Positions 12,129 through 23,880 of a stretch of 64,000 bases of DNA are shown one piece after another; position 1 is the first letter of the stretch; each line of letters starts with the position of its first letter. Position numbers and translations under genes: made by a program. Source of the DNA: Lindgomyces ingoldianus (taxonomy: Eukaryota; Ascomycota; Dothideomycetes; Pleosporales; Lindgomycetaceae); NCBI RefSeq assembly GCF_010093535.1, contig NW_022985200.1, forward strand, positions 479,871-543,870, given 5' to 3'. The notes beneath the pieces were generated by a model, which saw only the letters and a list, made by a program, of their open reading frames with translations, had not been told where the DNA came from and searched no databases.

Positions 12129-14493
12129 GGTCTTCGTGAGTTGAAAGGGGGAGACACTATTGTGGAAGGAAGCGATTGATAGTCTTTCTTTCTTTGTCGT
12201 AGAAAACAAGTATTGCCAGTGCTTCCCCTACCCTATGTTCGGGCTGTTTCTTATAATATTGTATGTCCTCGTCGACAGTTTTGCACTTTCCTCTCGAAAC
12301 TCAATTCTCGGTCGAAGGAACCGCGAACAGCGAAACGATTATTGTTCTTCGGAGCGATGGCAAATATTCGAGGGTGAAACCCGCAATTCAGTGATGTGGG
12401 TAGCAAAACAAAAGTCATGATGTTTGTAGTGGTATTTTGCGCCTGTGCCTTGGTCCTTCTGAACGCTCTGCCGAATTGTATTTCTGAGCAACATCAGACA
12501 TTACTGATTAGCCACCATACCTGAGGGGCTTGATAGGATTAGGTCTCGGGTCATTCTTCCAATGCGGGAGACGAAAGCGGTAACAGCGGAATTTTAGTGC
12601 TACAAACTTGAGAACCTGAATTAGGTCCACTAAAATCATCATTAGAGAGTCCACACATTTTATGTCTGAGTCTAGAAGTGGCTCACCTTAACCTCTCTTC
12701 TATTATCATCTCCCATACTCTAAGCCTGTAGTACTGCTGCTGATATCTTGCTCAACGCAATCTTAAGTATACTCCAACTCAATACCAGAAGTTTCCCTTC
12801 CATTCCTCCTGCTCTATCTGGTCTTTTGCTTTTATGAGAAGAAGGGGGTCTCTGTGGAACCGCAATCCCTAGAATTCTTGTCGAATCATGTGCTTGGAAG
12901 GAACTAGCACAATGATAGACTAACATATGATGCAGTCGGCTCAGAATGCAAGAATTCACTAAAAGAGGAAGGATATGCGCACGTATATGTAGAGTCTGCG
13001 AAGGGCGTGGTTCGGGGAGGCGCGGTGGAAAGGCAATCCGAGGAGGTATTGGAGGACCTCAGTCCTCTCATGGGGGCATCGATTGCACAAGGCGATGCTG
13101 TCTGGTCATAAGGATGTCATTGTATCAAAATAGTAGAGGGGGTTGCCATTGCACTTTGCTTTGCGGGCCTCCCCTTTAGTCGTGGCCGCCGACGTCGACT
13201 TGATACGCAGTAGCCCGGAAAGTGAACGTTGCGTCATCTCCAAACGAGCGTGGTCATACCTACACGACCCAACCAAGATTCCATGGAAACAAGTTTTCAA
13301 AGAAGATGCGGTGGTGCCGTCTCGTTGTTGCCACCTTCATGGTGCTTGGCCAAGGTATTTGAGGTTCTGGCGGCCGTCTCTACCTGCGCAAGGAAGGCAC
13401 CGAAAAGGGGAAGAGAGCGTTGAACACAGAAGTAAATGCATCTACTGACTATATGATATCTCCTTAATTGAGCGGCTCTAGTCCGTCGCAGCTTTACGCG
13501 ACGCTTACGCCCACTCCCACGTAGCTCCTGCGTCGCGGTCGGGCCTGCCTCAAGAAAAAAGACCAATAACGCTGCACAGTGGACACACAATGACTCCCAA
13601 AGCACCGCGATGACGTGGGAAGTGACCAAGACAGAGAGAACACTTAGTGCAATCCCTGCCTCACCCTCTGTCTCAAGATGTCTCTTCCTTGCCTTCACAG
13701 CCAGAGGCGTAAGCTACAATGAAAAGAAATGAAAAAGCATTGAGTTGCACCCAGGCAGATTTATTATAGTTATAAAGATTCCCAACCAACCCGAAGGCCA
13801 ACTGAAGCAGTCATAGCTGTAGTTTTCAACTAGCAAGCAGGCGGTCTCGGACAAATCCTCACCGGCACGCTTAAAGCCCCTATGAACGTGTTAGCAGATG
13901 CTTCTCAACTCTGGGGGTGGTGGAGACAAACTTGCACTCAGACAAGAAAGAAGAAAAAGAAACAGAAACTGATGCGGCGAAGGGGGGATTATCAGAGGGA
14001 GGTGCTTGAGCCAGGAGGCATGTGACGAGGGGCTTGTGGATCCGGGGATATGGCTAGGCAACAGTCAACAGCGGCTTTTGGCGGTGAGGTAAGGCCTCGG
14101 GCAGGTCCGGGTAGGCTCGGGAGCTTTAGTGACGGTGGAAGGCAAGCTCGGCGGCTCAGAGTATGAGAAGTGATCCTTGGTGATTCAGTCATGCAGAATT
14201 TCGACAGTCCCTTTTGCATTCCAGGGTTCTACGTTAATGACTGTGCATTTAAAGAATGAGACGGAAGTTTCCTTTTTTTCGGGGGCATTTGATCACATAT
14301 TACTGAGTTGAGCACACACTGGAAGAACTGGTATGTCACTTATCATGCTGGTTGAGCCCAAGTGAGGGATTTCGGCATGACGACATCAATTTGACGTCCA
14401 ATGAGAGCCACGTACTTGAAATGATTTTGGAGATCGCAGACCTCGACTATGCTAAATGTGTGTTAAAGAGAAAGAAGGCGAAACTGACAGACT
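12129..14493. other. No gene seen
   Basis: Both strands have open stretches up to about 130 codons (for example 13297-13698, minus) but they overlap one another, lack recognisable motifs or splice-linked partners, and look like chance reading frames in moderately GC-rich DNA. It may hold the 3' region of the tyrosinase-like gene at its right end. Confidence 0.5.
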
Positions 14494-15988
14494 CTACTCA
14501 TAGCAGTAGCACAATGTGCCATCTATCGTAGAGCTGAAATCACTAACAGGACGAAGGGTTCCTGGTGTTAACATGATCATAATGTCCGATGGCTTAACCG
14601 CCCCTCCCATGCCCATTGGTCTGTGGGTTCCTCCTGTCTGATTGACCCTCACATTGGGTTCCTGGGCCTGCCAAATGGCCCACAGACGATCGATGTTGGC
14701 GGCCGCGAGGTAGTAGATTGGATCGGTAGGAGCAGCGAATGGATCAAGTTGGAGTCCTCCGACAGAGAATCGAACCGAATTCATCAAGTTGAGTAGGTAG
14801 GGATACCCTGGCTGTGCCCCGTTTAGTCGCTCCTGGAGGCAGCCGATGTTAGTGCAGGAGAGGTCATATTCCACGTGGGCAATGTTAAGAAGCTGACCAG
14901 CCCAAGTGTTGAGATCTCGAGTGAGACAACGATCTCGGAAACTAATCGCATCCCAAGAGGTCACTCCGCCCTCGTACTTGGGGAGGGGGTACAGGGTGGT
15001 TTTGTTAGTATCTAAATCGTAAGTCAAGGGGTAACCAAGGCGAGCCAGAAGCCAAATTAGCGCTGCGCAAAGCAAATATGAGAGTGAAGGCAACATACTG
15101 TTATTGTCCGGAAGGGCGGGTTGAACAAACAACTCCCGCCTGACCCGGGTGGCACGGATTTTTTCCCGCTCAAGTAGTCCAACTCAACCCACCCATGACC
15201 TCGTGGTACTGGAGCACCATTGCCCCCCATTGATGTGGAATTGCCGGAGAAGATCGGGTCTTTAGTAATGTCACCAGTGTGTTCACTGAAATCCCAGAAC
15301 GGGATGGCACCTTTGTAGTCGCATTCGTCCCGGAGCATGTCCTCGTAGACCTGGATCATCCAGCGGTGGAATGGAAGCATGAATCCAGTGAACACGTATA
15401 TGCCACCTGATATAATATGATGCGTTGTCAAATCGTCCGCGCGGAACTTAGCACCAGGAACCTGAGTGAACTTGCTGCTAATGCCATTATGCAAGCAGTG
15501 AACTGAATTGAGGTAAGACTTGCGATCGTCATCACTAAGCTTGGCCCTGGGGTCATTTTAGCACCATATAATGAAACGGGATAGCTGAGGAGTACACACC
15601 ATGAGCGACGGTGCCGAACATTTTTAGCAGAGCATTTTCGAGAGGAGTTGGCAAGGGTTCCAGATATATACTGTTGGTACCGCTTGTTAAGGTCGGCGAA
15701 GGGGATGACGTTTGGTTTGCTGGTAGAAGATGTGGTTTGCTCGGACGGTACAAGTTGAGTGCTAGATGAAGCTTCACTGGGAGTTGCACTATTCCCTGGC
15801 CTATCAAAGATCCTCTTCTGATCTATGTAAGAGGTGAATGGCACTTTGATTGCGGAGGGCCCAGCGAAACTTAATACGGGGGAGGCCTCAGCTAAGGTGC
15901 TGACGTGATAGTTCTTGACCTGGTGAACAGCAACACTAGCTGGGATGAGCTTCATGAGGAGGAGGTGGACGGGAAACTTGAACTTCAT
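14494..15988 (-). CDS. Secreted tyrosinase-fold protein lacking most copper ligands
   Basis: Starts at 15988 with a probable signal peptide (MKFKFPVHLLLMKLIPASVA). Exon 1 runs 15988-15600 and joins exon 2 at 15546 across a 53-bp GT-AG intron, restoring the motif C-S-A-K-N-V-R-x-R-R-S-W then LSDDDRKSYL, typical of the N-terminal part of ascomycete tyrosinases. Exon 2 (to about 15099) holds the CuA helices (ADDLTTHH...FMLPFHRW, YEDMLRDECDY, GAIPFWDF). Exon 3 ends at 14494 and holds the CuB region (FSVGG, DPIYYLAAANIDRLW). Against the family, CuA keeps His1 and His3, but His2 is Val; CuB has Met and Arg for the first two His, and the usual His-His before A-N-I-D-R is Ala-Ala. With four of six ligands gone, normal oxidase activity is not expected. 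The exon 2-exon 3 junction could not be closed in phase with an ordinary intron, so the total length (about 450 residues) is approximate. The fold assignment is firm; the function is unknown. Confidence 0.8.
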
Positions 15989-16921
15989 TGCAGAGAATGG
16001 CTGTCATACAACACTGGAGACAGTGAATGTGAATGGAAGAGAGGAACCGGGTTCGAGGCCGGAAGGAGGTGGTGTGGTTGCAGAAGGTTGGATTGGATAC
16101 AGGGGATTGGACTCTGATCTTGGCGTTGCTTAGTTCACTTCCTTTCATATTCACCCTTGCCGTCGATCGAGACCTCCCACTCGGTTGTTAAGCAGACCCT
16201 TTCGGAAGGAGGGGCCGAGAAAGCAAGCAGTCTGCTAAGGCACGGACTGTATGTAAAAGGCGCGGCTACTATTTGATCAGGCCGAGGAAGTAAAACTGGA
16301 ATGACATACTGAAGCACAACTCTTCTGAATTTCGGACTGAGTCAGTTGTACTACCAATTTCACAAATACTAATGAAGCACGAGGAGGAAAAGGATTGTAG
16401 AAGGCGCCAGAATTTCAAGCATGATGAGTAGGGGCTAGAATCCTTGGCAGAAACGGCTTCTATTGCGATCGCCCGCCCAAAAGATGCGAATTACGCGTCC
16501 TACAGAGGACACAGACGTGTAGACTCTTGTTCGTCGACATATCCCAAAGTATGATAAGGGAAGTCGATGGTGGTTGACGAAAGTAGTAGTATCACGGATG
16601 CGGGATTCATTGATACAGATGAACAGGTATAGAGAGCAACTAAAAAGTCTCTTTGAGCTAACCTAGGTGCAGATGGGCAAATGAAGGTTTCCTCAACTGG
16701 GCATTGATGGATTGATGTTGATGGTAACTGGCTCTGGGATATTCGCGAATCACCTCTGCGCTACTCCTAACTAAGCCTAGCACATTCCGGAATTTTATTC
16801 AAGCGAAACCCCGGCCCACAACGCCAATTTGGCATCCATTTTCGAACTTCGTCCCGCCCACGACAACTGCGACTACGCACCCTTTACCACCCACGAACTT
16901 CCCGCGAACTAATCAGTCACA
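15989..16921. other. Intergenic, divergent promoter region
   Basis: Lies between the minus-strand tyrosinase-like gene and plus-strand L23, so it must contain both promoters. I see no convincing third gene; short overlapping frames near 15905-16317 are unassigned. Confidence 0.5.
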
Positions 16922-17673
16922 ATGTCCAAGCGAGGGTACGTCGACTAAGCTTCTAAAAAACTACAAGACTTTACACGAGGTTGTGGGACATGTGCTAATA
17001 CTTTGAAATAGTCGAGGTGGTGCCTCCGGCAACAAGCTGAAGATGACGCTCGGTCTGCCTGTGTACGTTCGAAACCATTCGATTTTCGCCCTCGCGTCAA
17101 TACTCTGCGTTCGAAAGCGCTACAGAGAGTGTGGGAAAGACAAGGACTTTGGCTAATTGGTAAACAGCGGAGCCGTCATGAACTGCTGTGACAACTCCGG
17201 CGCCCGCAATCTCTACATCATTTCGGTCAAGGGCATCGGCGCGCGTCTGAATCGTCTTCCCGCTGCCGGCGTCGGCGATATGGTCATGGCAACCGTGAAG
17301 AAGGGAAAGCCTGAGCTCAGGAAGAAGGTCATGCCCGCGGTCGTTGTGCGACAGAGCAAGCCGTGGAGGAGGGCTGATGGCGTATACCTATACTTTGAGG
17401 ACAATGCTGGTGTGGTGAGTCAATTATTCACCAACTACGAACGAAGGAGGCGCGGAGTGCTGGAAGGGCGATTAGACAATTTGACAACTTTAGCTAACGC
17501 GGACATGCAGATTGTTAACCCTAAGGGTGAAATGAAGGGCTCTGCTATCACTGGACCGGTCGGAAAGGAAGCAGCTGAGCTGTGGCCAGTATGTTCTACC
17601 ATGTCCTTGTGATAGTTAATGCGCTAATCATCTTCCGCAGCGTATTGCCAGCAACTCGGGCGTCGTGATGTGA
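16922..17673 (+). CDS. rpl23: 60S ribosomal protein L23 (uL14)
   Basis: Five exons: 16922-16935, 17012-17062, 17168-17414, 17511-17588, 17641-17673; the sum is 423 nt, giving 140 residues, the usual eukaryotic uL14 length. It starts [13 protein letters not shown] and contains [49 protein letters not shown], the [15 protein letters not shown] signature and [24 protein letters not shown], ending in VVM. This is a core protein of the large subunit at the subunit interface, where the factor-binding side meets rRNA. Very short first and last exons are common in fungal ribosomal protein genes. All introns are GT-AG. A few substitutions ([10 protein letters not shown] where most have NCADNTGAKN) are conservative. 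Identification is secure. Confidence 0.97.
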
Positions 17674-18056
17674 GATGTTTATTTTCTTGCTCTTCTTCCA
17701 CATTTCTGGGTCCATCGGAAACGGCGAAATGCATTGATGGGGTGGAGGGTCGAAGTCCTCATTGCGCCTAGATAGCAATGGAAGATCCGTCACAAAACCA
17801 GAAAACTAGGTTTTCCATGGATGATTATTCAGTGAACAACTCAAAGTTAGACAAGCACAGCGTTCTTAAAATCTGCAAGTAAGATCAATGAATAGTCAAG
17901 AAAAGACCGAGGACGTTGCAGATGGCCCTTGTCCTTGTATCTGATCAATATTCATTGCATTCGTGGTTCGTGGAGATAGTAATCCTGCGTTTATCATCTC
18001 TCCCGCCCCCACCTCTGTCATATCGCTCAATCTACCCTAACCTTACAACCTCTCAT
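17674..18056. other. Convergent intergenic region
   Basis: Short gap between the 3' ends of L23 (plus) and the repeat-tailed hydrolase (minus). It should hold both polyadenylation regions. No gene seen. Confidence 0.6.
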
Positions 18057-19281
18057 TCAAGGGTCTTCAGTAACAACCCATTTATCGCTTGGTACCACCC
18101 ATTTATCGTTTGGCACAACCCACTTATCATTTGGAACAACCCACTTGTCATTCGGGACAACCCACTTATCACTGGGGACAACCCACTTGTCGTTCGGCAC
18201 CACCCATCTCTTGTCACTCGGAACAACCCATCTCTTCTGCCCGCCAACAAACTTCAACTGCTCATTTCCAACTACACCTGTCTTCACTTGCCCGTTGCTC
18301 GGAGCACCAAGGCCTTGCACATTGCCATCACCGCCAGCCTGGATCACATTTGAATAAGCATTCGCCATGACCTGTACACCAGAGACGAAATCCTTGCCGT
18401 CAAATTCGCAGTGTCCTCCTGTGGGGCTGTTGTCGACGGTTTGCAGGGCATTGATTTGGTCGGTGTTGAGGCCTTGCTGAGACGCAATTTGCTCATACGC
18501 GGTCACAGCCTGTGGGATACTGCCCTGCAACAACTTCAATTCGCTCTGGGTTGATTGGAAATGAATTGTAGTGTTGGCTACCGCAGCAGGGTCCACAACA
18601 TTGACTTGAGGCGGCATACCCCCGCAATTTAACATCACACCAGAGTTTGCGAAGTTCTGCATTTGAGCGGGGATGAAGAATCCGGACATCAAGAGCGAAC
18701 CGCCGGACACGCCTGTGAAGAAGACCTTGCTGTTGTCAAAGGCAACCATTTGCGGGAGCATCTGCTGGACAAAGTCGTTGACGGCTTGGGCGTGGGCGAC
18801 GCCGTCTGTGCGTTGAAGGCCGGATCCGCCGCCCCAGAAGAGGTTTGGGTCTGGGGCGAGGAGGGCGACACCCATTGTGTTGGCTTGCACAGCCTGGTTG
18901 GGGAAGTCGAAGAAGGATTGTCCGCCGTCACCGTGGAGGAGGACATTGACGCCCATGGTACCGTTGGGGGAAGTTGCGGCAGCGCCGGTTACACCGGTTG
19001 TTGTGAGGAATTGGTCTGCTGGGGCGGAGACCTTGAAGCGGATTGGGAGACCACTTGATAGTGTTAGATGAGGTAGGTACATGGATCATACAAACTTCAT
19101 ACTTCACGTTGACGGTGTCATCAACAATAGTTGAGCCATCTGTGGCCTTGGAAATTCCTCCAGGAATCTGTGCTGCTTGTTGCTGGGCCGTAGCCCTCTG
19201 GGCGCCCCCTCCATTCCCCTTCCGCCTCTGGGGGAAAGCGAGTGCAACCGCAAAGAGAGAAACCAAGGGCAATATATACAT
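18057..19281 (-). CDS. Secreted alpha/beta hydrolase (esterase-like) with repeat tail
   Basis: Two exons, 19281-19103 and 19053-18057, joined across a 49-bp intron (GTATGA...CTAAC...AAG); total 391 residues. The join restores VNVNGLPIRFKVSAPA. MYILPLVSLFAVALAFPQRR is a signal peptide ending in a basic pair. The body has the strand-loop VNVLLHGDGG (oxyanion hole region), the nucleophile elbow GVSGGS (within VFFTGVSGGSLLMSGFF) and a late GGHCEFDGKDF that can supply the catalytic His. This is the layout of the esterase/depolymerase-like secreted hydrolases common in filamentous ascomycetes; the substrate is unknown. After about residue 334 the protein becomes a tandem array of W-V-V-P-[N/S]-D-K, described separately. 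There is no membrane anchor. The fold is likely; enzymatic specificity cannot be read from sequence. Confidence 0.8.
18060..18230 (-). repeat. Coding tandem repeat: eight W-V-V-P-[N/S]-D-K units
   Basis: The last 57 codons before the stop are eight near-identical units, one of 24 nt and seven of 21 nt. Units alternate Asn and Ser at position 5, and the final one reads WVVTEDP. Lys-Arg occurs just before the first Trp and again between units one and two; later units have Lys only. DNA copies differ mostly at third positions, so the array expanded recently or is kept homogeneous at the protein level. Confidence 0.95.
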
Positions 19282-20619
19282 GATGAAAAGAGCTTGTGGC
19301 TAGCAGTAGAAATTATGGGACAAGAAGTGAATTGCGGACCGGCCGAAGATGCACGAAAAAATCAACACGACACGGACAACGACAACGAAAGGACAAGAGA
19401 TGGAGGTAGAGAAGACAGTGATGAGAGGTGGAGAAGAGATGTACATCAGGACGACTGCATCACCCCATCCTGGCAACTCCATATCCATTATTGGAGATCA
19501 AACATTGGTTCACAAAGGCTAAACAGCCAAGATATTTCCGTGGATACTTTCCGAAGGCTTACCGTTTTTCATCAGACCCGACTTCGCGAAGCGCTGGGAA
19601 GTGGTTGGTGGCATTAGTTTGATGCTCGACTGATGGCGCAGATGAGGTTTGGAAGATGGCAATTTGGAGGCGTGCTTGTTTCGGGGGCGGGCTTGGCGCT
19701 AGGCCCGTGATAGAAGCCGGGGTGGCTGAATCTCTTGGAAAGGGCTTGGGAGTGAGAGAGGATGAAACTTGTGAAGATGAAGAGTAAACACAAATTTATC
19801 TCGTTCGATCGGCTTGACTCTGGTGGAAGTGGGTGGAGTCGGAATTGAGGCTTGAGGATATTCGGTTGCTATTCCTGAAGCTACCCCTGCGACGGATCCT
19901 GTTCCGAATAATTAGTGCCTGGTGGCCTGAGTGACTGCGTACGACGTTTTCCAACGCGTTTGAGCCTCGCTGGAGCCTCATGAAACGCTCCTTCGCTCCG
20001 AACAGTGGACATAGACTTTGGAGAAGAGATGGAATCGTGATGGCGCTATCCCTGCTCAGCAGCCTCAGTCTCACGTAAGAAGCTGCCAGAAACTCACCAC
20101 CATGATTTCATGTTCAATCTCCAATTCGGGAATGAACTGGGAGATACCTGGACGGCATAGAAGTCGGGAGACGAAGCAAAGAGGCCTCCCATCGGTGGCT
20201 TTCCTCCACCCAAACCCCATATAGTAAGCGTGCAGATTCAAGGGCTATCCTGATTGGTTTCCCCCCGCAATCCACCCCAGGTGGATGGCGGAGGCAAGCT
20301 TGGGGCCAACATCGCATTCGATGGAGGCAGGTTTCTACACAAAAAATCGGGCAACAGCCCCTGCCGTATTTTACAGCGCATCTGGCTGACTACAGATTAG
20401 GACCCTGACCTGAACCTTCTCATCGGCGACCTGGCTGATCACTCTTAACTTTTCGAGCAACCAATAACGGATTGGGAAAAATGCGGAAAACATCCCACCT
20501 GTGCCGCGGAAAGGAGGGGCGGAGTCGTTCCGATGAAGCGTATACGACATTCCTTGTGAATAAATAGCGAGACTTGAGCTCTTCGGAAGCTGCGGTTGAG
20601 AGTCTTGAATATTGCAAAC
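19282..20619. other. Intergenic, divergent promoter region
   Basis: Separates the minus-strand hydrolase from the plus-strand GMC oxidoreductase. Several short overlapping frames (for example 19796-20074 minus, 20371-20931 minus) have no recognisable content; the last one is antisense to the oxidoreductase 5' exons. No gene called. Confidence 0.5.
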
Positions 20620-22707
20620 ATGGTACCTACACACATCGAATCTGAAGAGGTGTATGATTACATTGTCTGTGGGTATGTTAGTGCTTTTTGCAACTGTCAA
20701 TCCAAGTTTCCTCTTGGAGCCGAATACGAAGACTTCCCATTCTCCGAGCCACATTATTCTGAACCATTGTGCTAACAATGGCTTTAGTGGAGGAACGTCA
20801 GGCTGTGTGATCGCCGGTCGCCTGGCCGAAGACCTCAACGCAACCGTACTCGTCCTCGAAGCCGGCCCTGACAATGCAGACCTTGAGAATGTCCACATGG
20901 CGGGCGGGTAAGATCCCCTTACCACCCTCATCTTTCACGAAGCTCACAGTGTGTAGGTGGAGTAAGAACTTTGACTCTGACCTTGACTGGAATATTGTCA
21001 CAGAGCCCATGACAGCTGTTGATGGACGACAAGTGAAATGCAGTCGAGGTCGCTTCCTTGGAGGCTCCAGTGGCGTGAATGGGACGTTGTGTATTAGAGG
21101 GATAAAGCAAGATTATGATGATTGGGAGCTGAAAGAGTGGACAGGAGATAAGATGTTTGGATATATGGCTAAGGTATGCTCCTACCTTTTTCTCGGCCTT
21201 AAGATTGCATTCGATACTGATATGGAGCAGTCGGAGACCTTCCACGGCAAAGACTGGTTTAAAGCCGAACCTAGTGTCCACGGTTCCTCCGGTCCTCTCC
21301 ACATTGAACCCCACGATCTCGCACCTATCTCCGAGCTTGTCAGAGACTCAATGGTGGACCAAGGACTCCCCTACCACCCAGATATGTTTTCTACCGGCGA
21401 GACACCGCACGGTTGTGGAGACGTTCCCCGCACAGTCCACAAGGGCATTCGATCAACGGCAGCGGATTTTATTACTAAGGGATATAGACGAGAGAACATT
21501 ACCATTAAGACAGATGTTACAGTTGATAAAGTCACTCTGTCAAAGTCCTCTAGCGATCTTACAGTAACGGGTGTTCTTGCTATCTCCAAAGATGGAACGC
21601 AGACAGAGTATCGAGCGCGGAAGGAAGTCATCATCAGTGCGGGCGCATACTGCAGTCCTGCAATCCTTATGCGCTCTGGCCTTGGGCCGAAGGATGAGCT
21701 TGCCAAACACGGAATCGAGACCCAAGTGGATCTCCCAGGGGTTGGCAAAAATTTAATGGACCATGTGGTAAGATCCCCCACCAACAACCCCCTCCCCCAT
21801 TCCAAACATCACGACTAACGCTACTTAGCTCTGCTTCATCTTCTACGAAGTCCTCAAACCCGGTCTCACAAACGACCACCTGGCCTACCACGACAACGCC
21901 ATCGCCTCAACCTACCAACTCTACCAGGAGACGAAATCTGGCATTCTCTCCACCTTCCCCTTCGGCATATTCGGTTTTGCTCGCCTTGATGAACGCCTCA
22001 AAGATGTTCCCCTATGGCGCGATGCTCCTCGCGCCCCCGGCCGCGACCCTATGGGTCTCACCCCGTCCCAACCCAACATTGAGTTCTGGAATACGGAGCT
22101 ATACGGAGGGCCGAAGCAATTCACTGATTTCCCAGTAGACCATAAACACGCGTTCGCATTGTGCACGCTACTCTTCAACCAGCATTCCCGCGGGAGCGTG
22201 ACATTGCGGTCAAAAAACCCACTCGAACTGCCTGTTGTCGATCATAACTATCTCGCGGATCCGCTAGATATGTTGGTTATGACGGAAGCGTGCCGATTTG
22301 CCAATGAGATTGTGATGAAAGGAAAAGCGACGAGGGATGTAGTGAAGGGGAGTTGGCCGAGTGATTTGACGCATCATGCGTTTACTAAGAGGGAGGACTG
22401 GGAGCCGTATGTTAAGCAGCAGGCTACCACTTGTAAGTATTCCCCTTCTGCACGGCGAGGTTTGTGTGGATCGAAGATGCTGATGGGAATAGGCTACCAT
22501 GCTTCAGGAACATGTGCGATGGGGAAACTGGATAACCCGAATACTGTGCTAGACTCGAGGCTCAACGTCAAGGGCGTCAAGAACCTAAGAGTGGCGGATA
22601 TGTCTTCCATTCCTACGGTCAACAATGGACACACGCAGATGGTGGCGTATGGAATCGGCGAAGGCGCTGCGGAGATCATCAAGGAGGACGCTAAGACGAA
22701 GGCGTGA
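20620..22707 (+). CDS. GMC-family FAD oxidoreductase (alcohol/choline dehydrogenase type)
   Basis: Six exons: 20620-20672, 20788-20907, 20957-21173, 21231-21767, 21829-22432, 22493-22707; 1746 nt, 581 residues. The first two exons join to give YDYIVCGGGTSGCVIAGRLAE, the FAD-binding dinucleotide motif, followed by VLVLEAG. FLGGSSGVNGTL is the first GMC signature and SAGAYCSPAILMRSGLGP the second. The C-terminal active site is CYHASGTCAMG with the catalytic His, and NNGHTQM supplies the second active-site residue. No signal peptide precedes the FAD motif, so it is probably cytosolic, unlike secreted aryl-alcohol or glucose oxidases. The substrate cannot be named; small alcohols or choline-like compounds are typical of the family. 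All five introns are GT-AG and 49-115 bp. Confidence 0.93.
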
Positions 22708-23880
22708 GTGATGGTAGATCTGTAAGCAAGGTATAGACAGTGGCGGGAGGATATCAATAGGAATTATAGCTATGGGCAGGTTCTCAATTCCATATCGTGA
22801 ACACTCGTTAGGGATACGAAATGAATCAAGCGCATAGAGTATAAACCGCATTCTGCCTGCTCTAGGTGCTGTTTGTCTCCTTCTAATGCCGTGTACGTTT
22901 TGTTTGGTCAGAAATAAATTTGCTTTTGGAATAACATATCCCCTTCGGCATGATCAAGAACGCAGGAGGAATGCGATATAGCATGTCATATGTCGTTGTA
23001 GACTGCCTACCATCACAGTGTTTAATAGAACGTAATACTGTCTCTATTGTTACTAATAGTAGCAATCTCTTAGCAGTTAGAACCAAAGTAAATTGCCTTC
23101 CATTACTGTACAGTTAATAAGGCTATAATTACTGCAGTAAGTGCCTATACTAATTAATTTCTTAGTGGTTTAGTAACGCGTTCGCGGAGGACGTTTTCAA
23201 ACGTAGTAGTACAAGTGCTGCGGTGGAACAGGAGGCACGCCTAGCAAATAAGCCGCAGCAGTACATTAATTCTGCGCAGTCTGATCTCCTCGTTGCAGCT
23301 GAAGACGATATAATCTATGGAGATCTACCCACTTAGTGGCATTAAATTAGGTGTAAGCACTATCTGACGCTGTATAAGATAGCTTATAACTTCTTATCTA
23401 TCCCTGCTACAACCTGTGAGTGTGAGAGGTGCTTTAATTGAGGCTCTGCAGCTACAACACAACTAGATTGCTAGAGGACTTGTTGACTTGGAGTTGAATG
23501 ATCTCTGCGACTAGCCCCTCTGGAGCCTCTAGAAACACTGGTTACTGCAGTAACTGCACTGAACAGTAGCTTTATGATTAATTGGCTTAGCAGTAACTGT
23601 TACTGCATGTAAGGCTGTTTTAATTCACTCTCTATGTAAGATCGCAACTCTATTGCTGCCAGCAACGCCTTAAAGCACTACTGACAGTAACAGTTACGTT
23701 CAATTAAACACCATGCCTACTATGATGGTGAGTATGCGGTTGCATTCAAATCAGCCCAGCAAACAAGGGGTCTTAGCTTTGCAGCGTCAAGATGTAGACC
23801 CTCCATTAAATACCCACCAATTACCTCTTCCGTATTCATGTCCCTCCTCTTCGCATACATTTACAGAACACCCCAATGCC
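22708..23880. other. Intergenic, with a short coding-like fragment
   Basis: Lies between convergent genes. From about 23100 it is richer in A+T and contains several copies of short CAGTAAC/GTTACTG palindromic strings. A 57-codon open stretch at about 23166-23336 (plus) has a coding-like composition and may be a transposon remnant, but I match it to nothing. Confidence 0.4.

Noticed and set aside
18053..18370. Several plus-strand and minus-strand frames through the repeat array
   Set aside because: A 21-bp repeat without stops opens all frames; only the minus frame continues the hydrolase.
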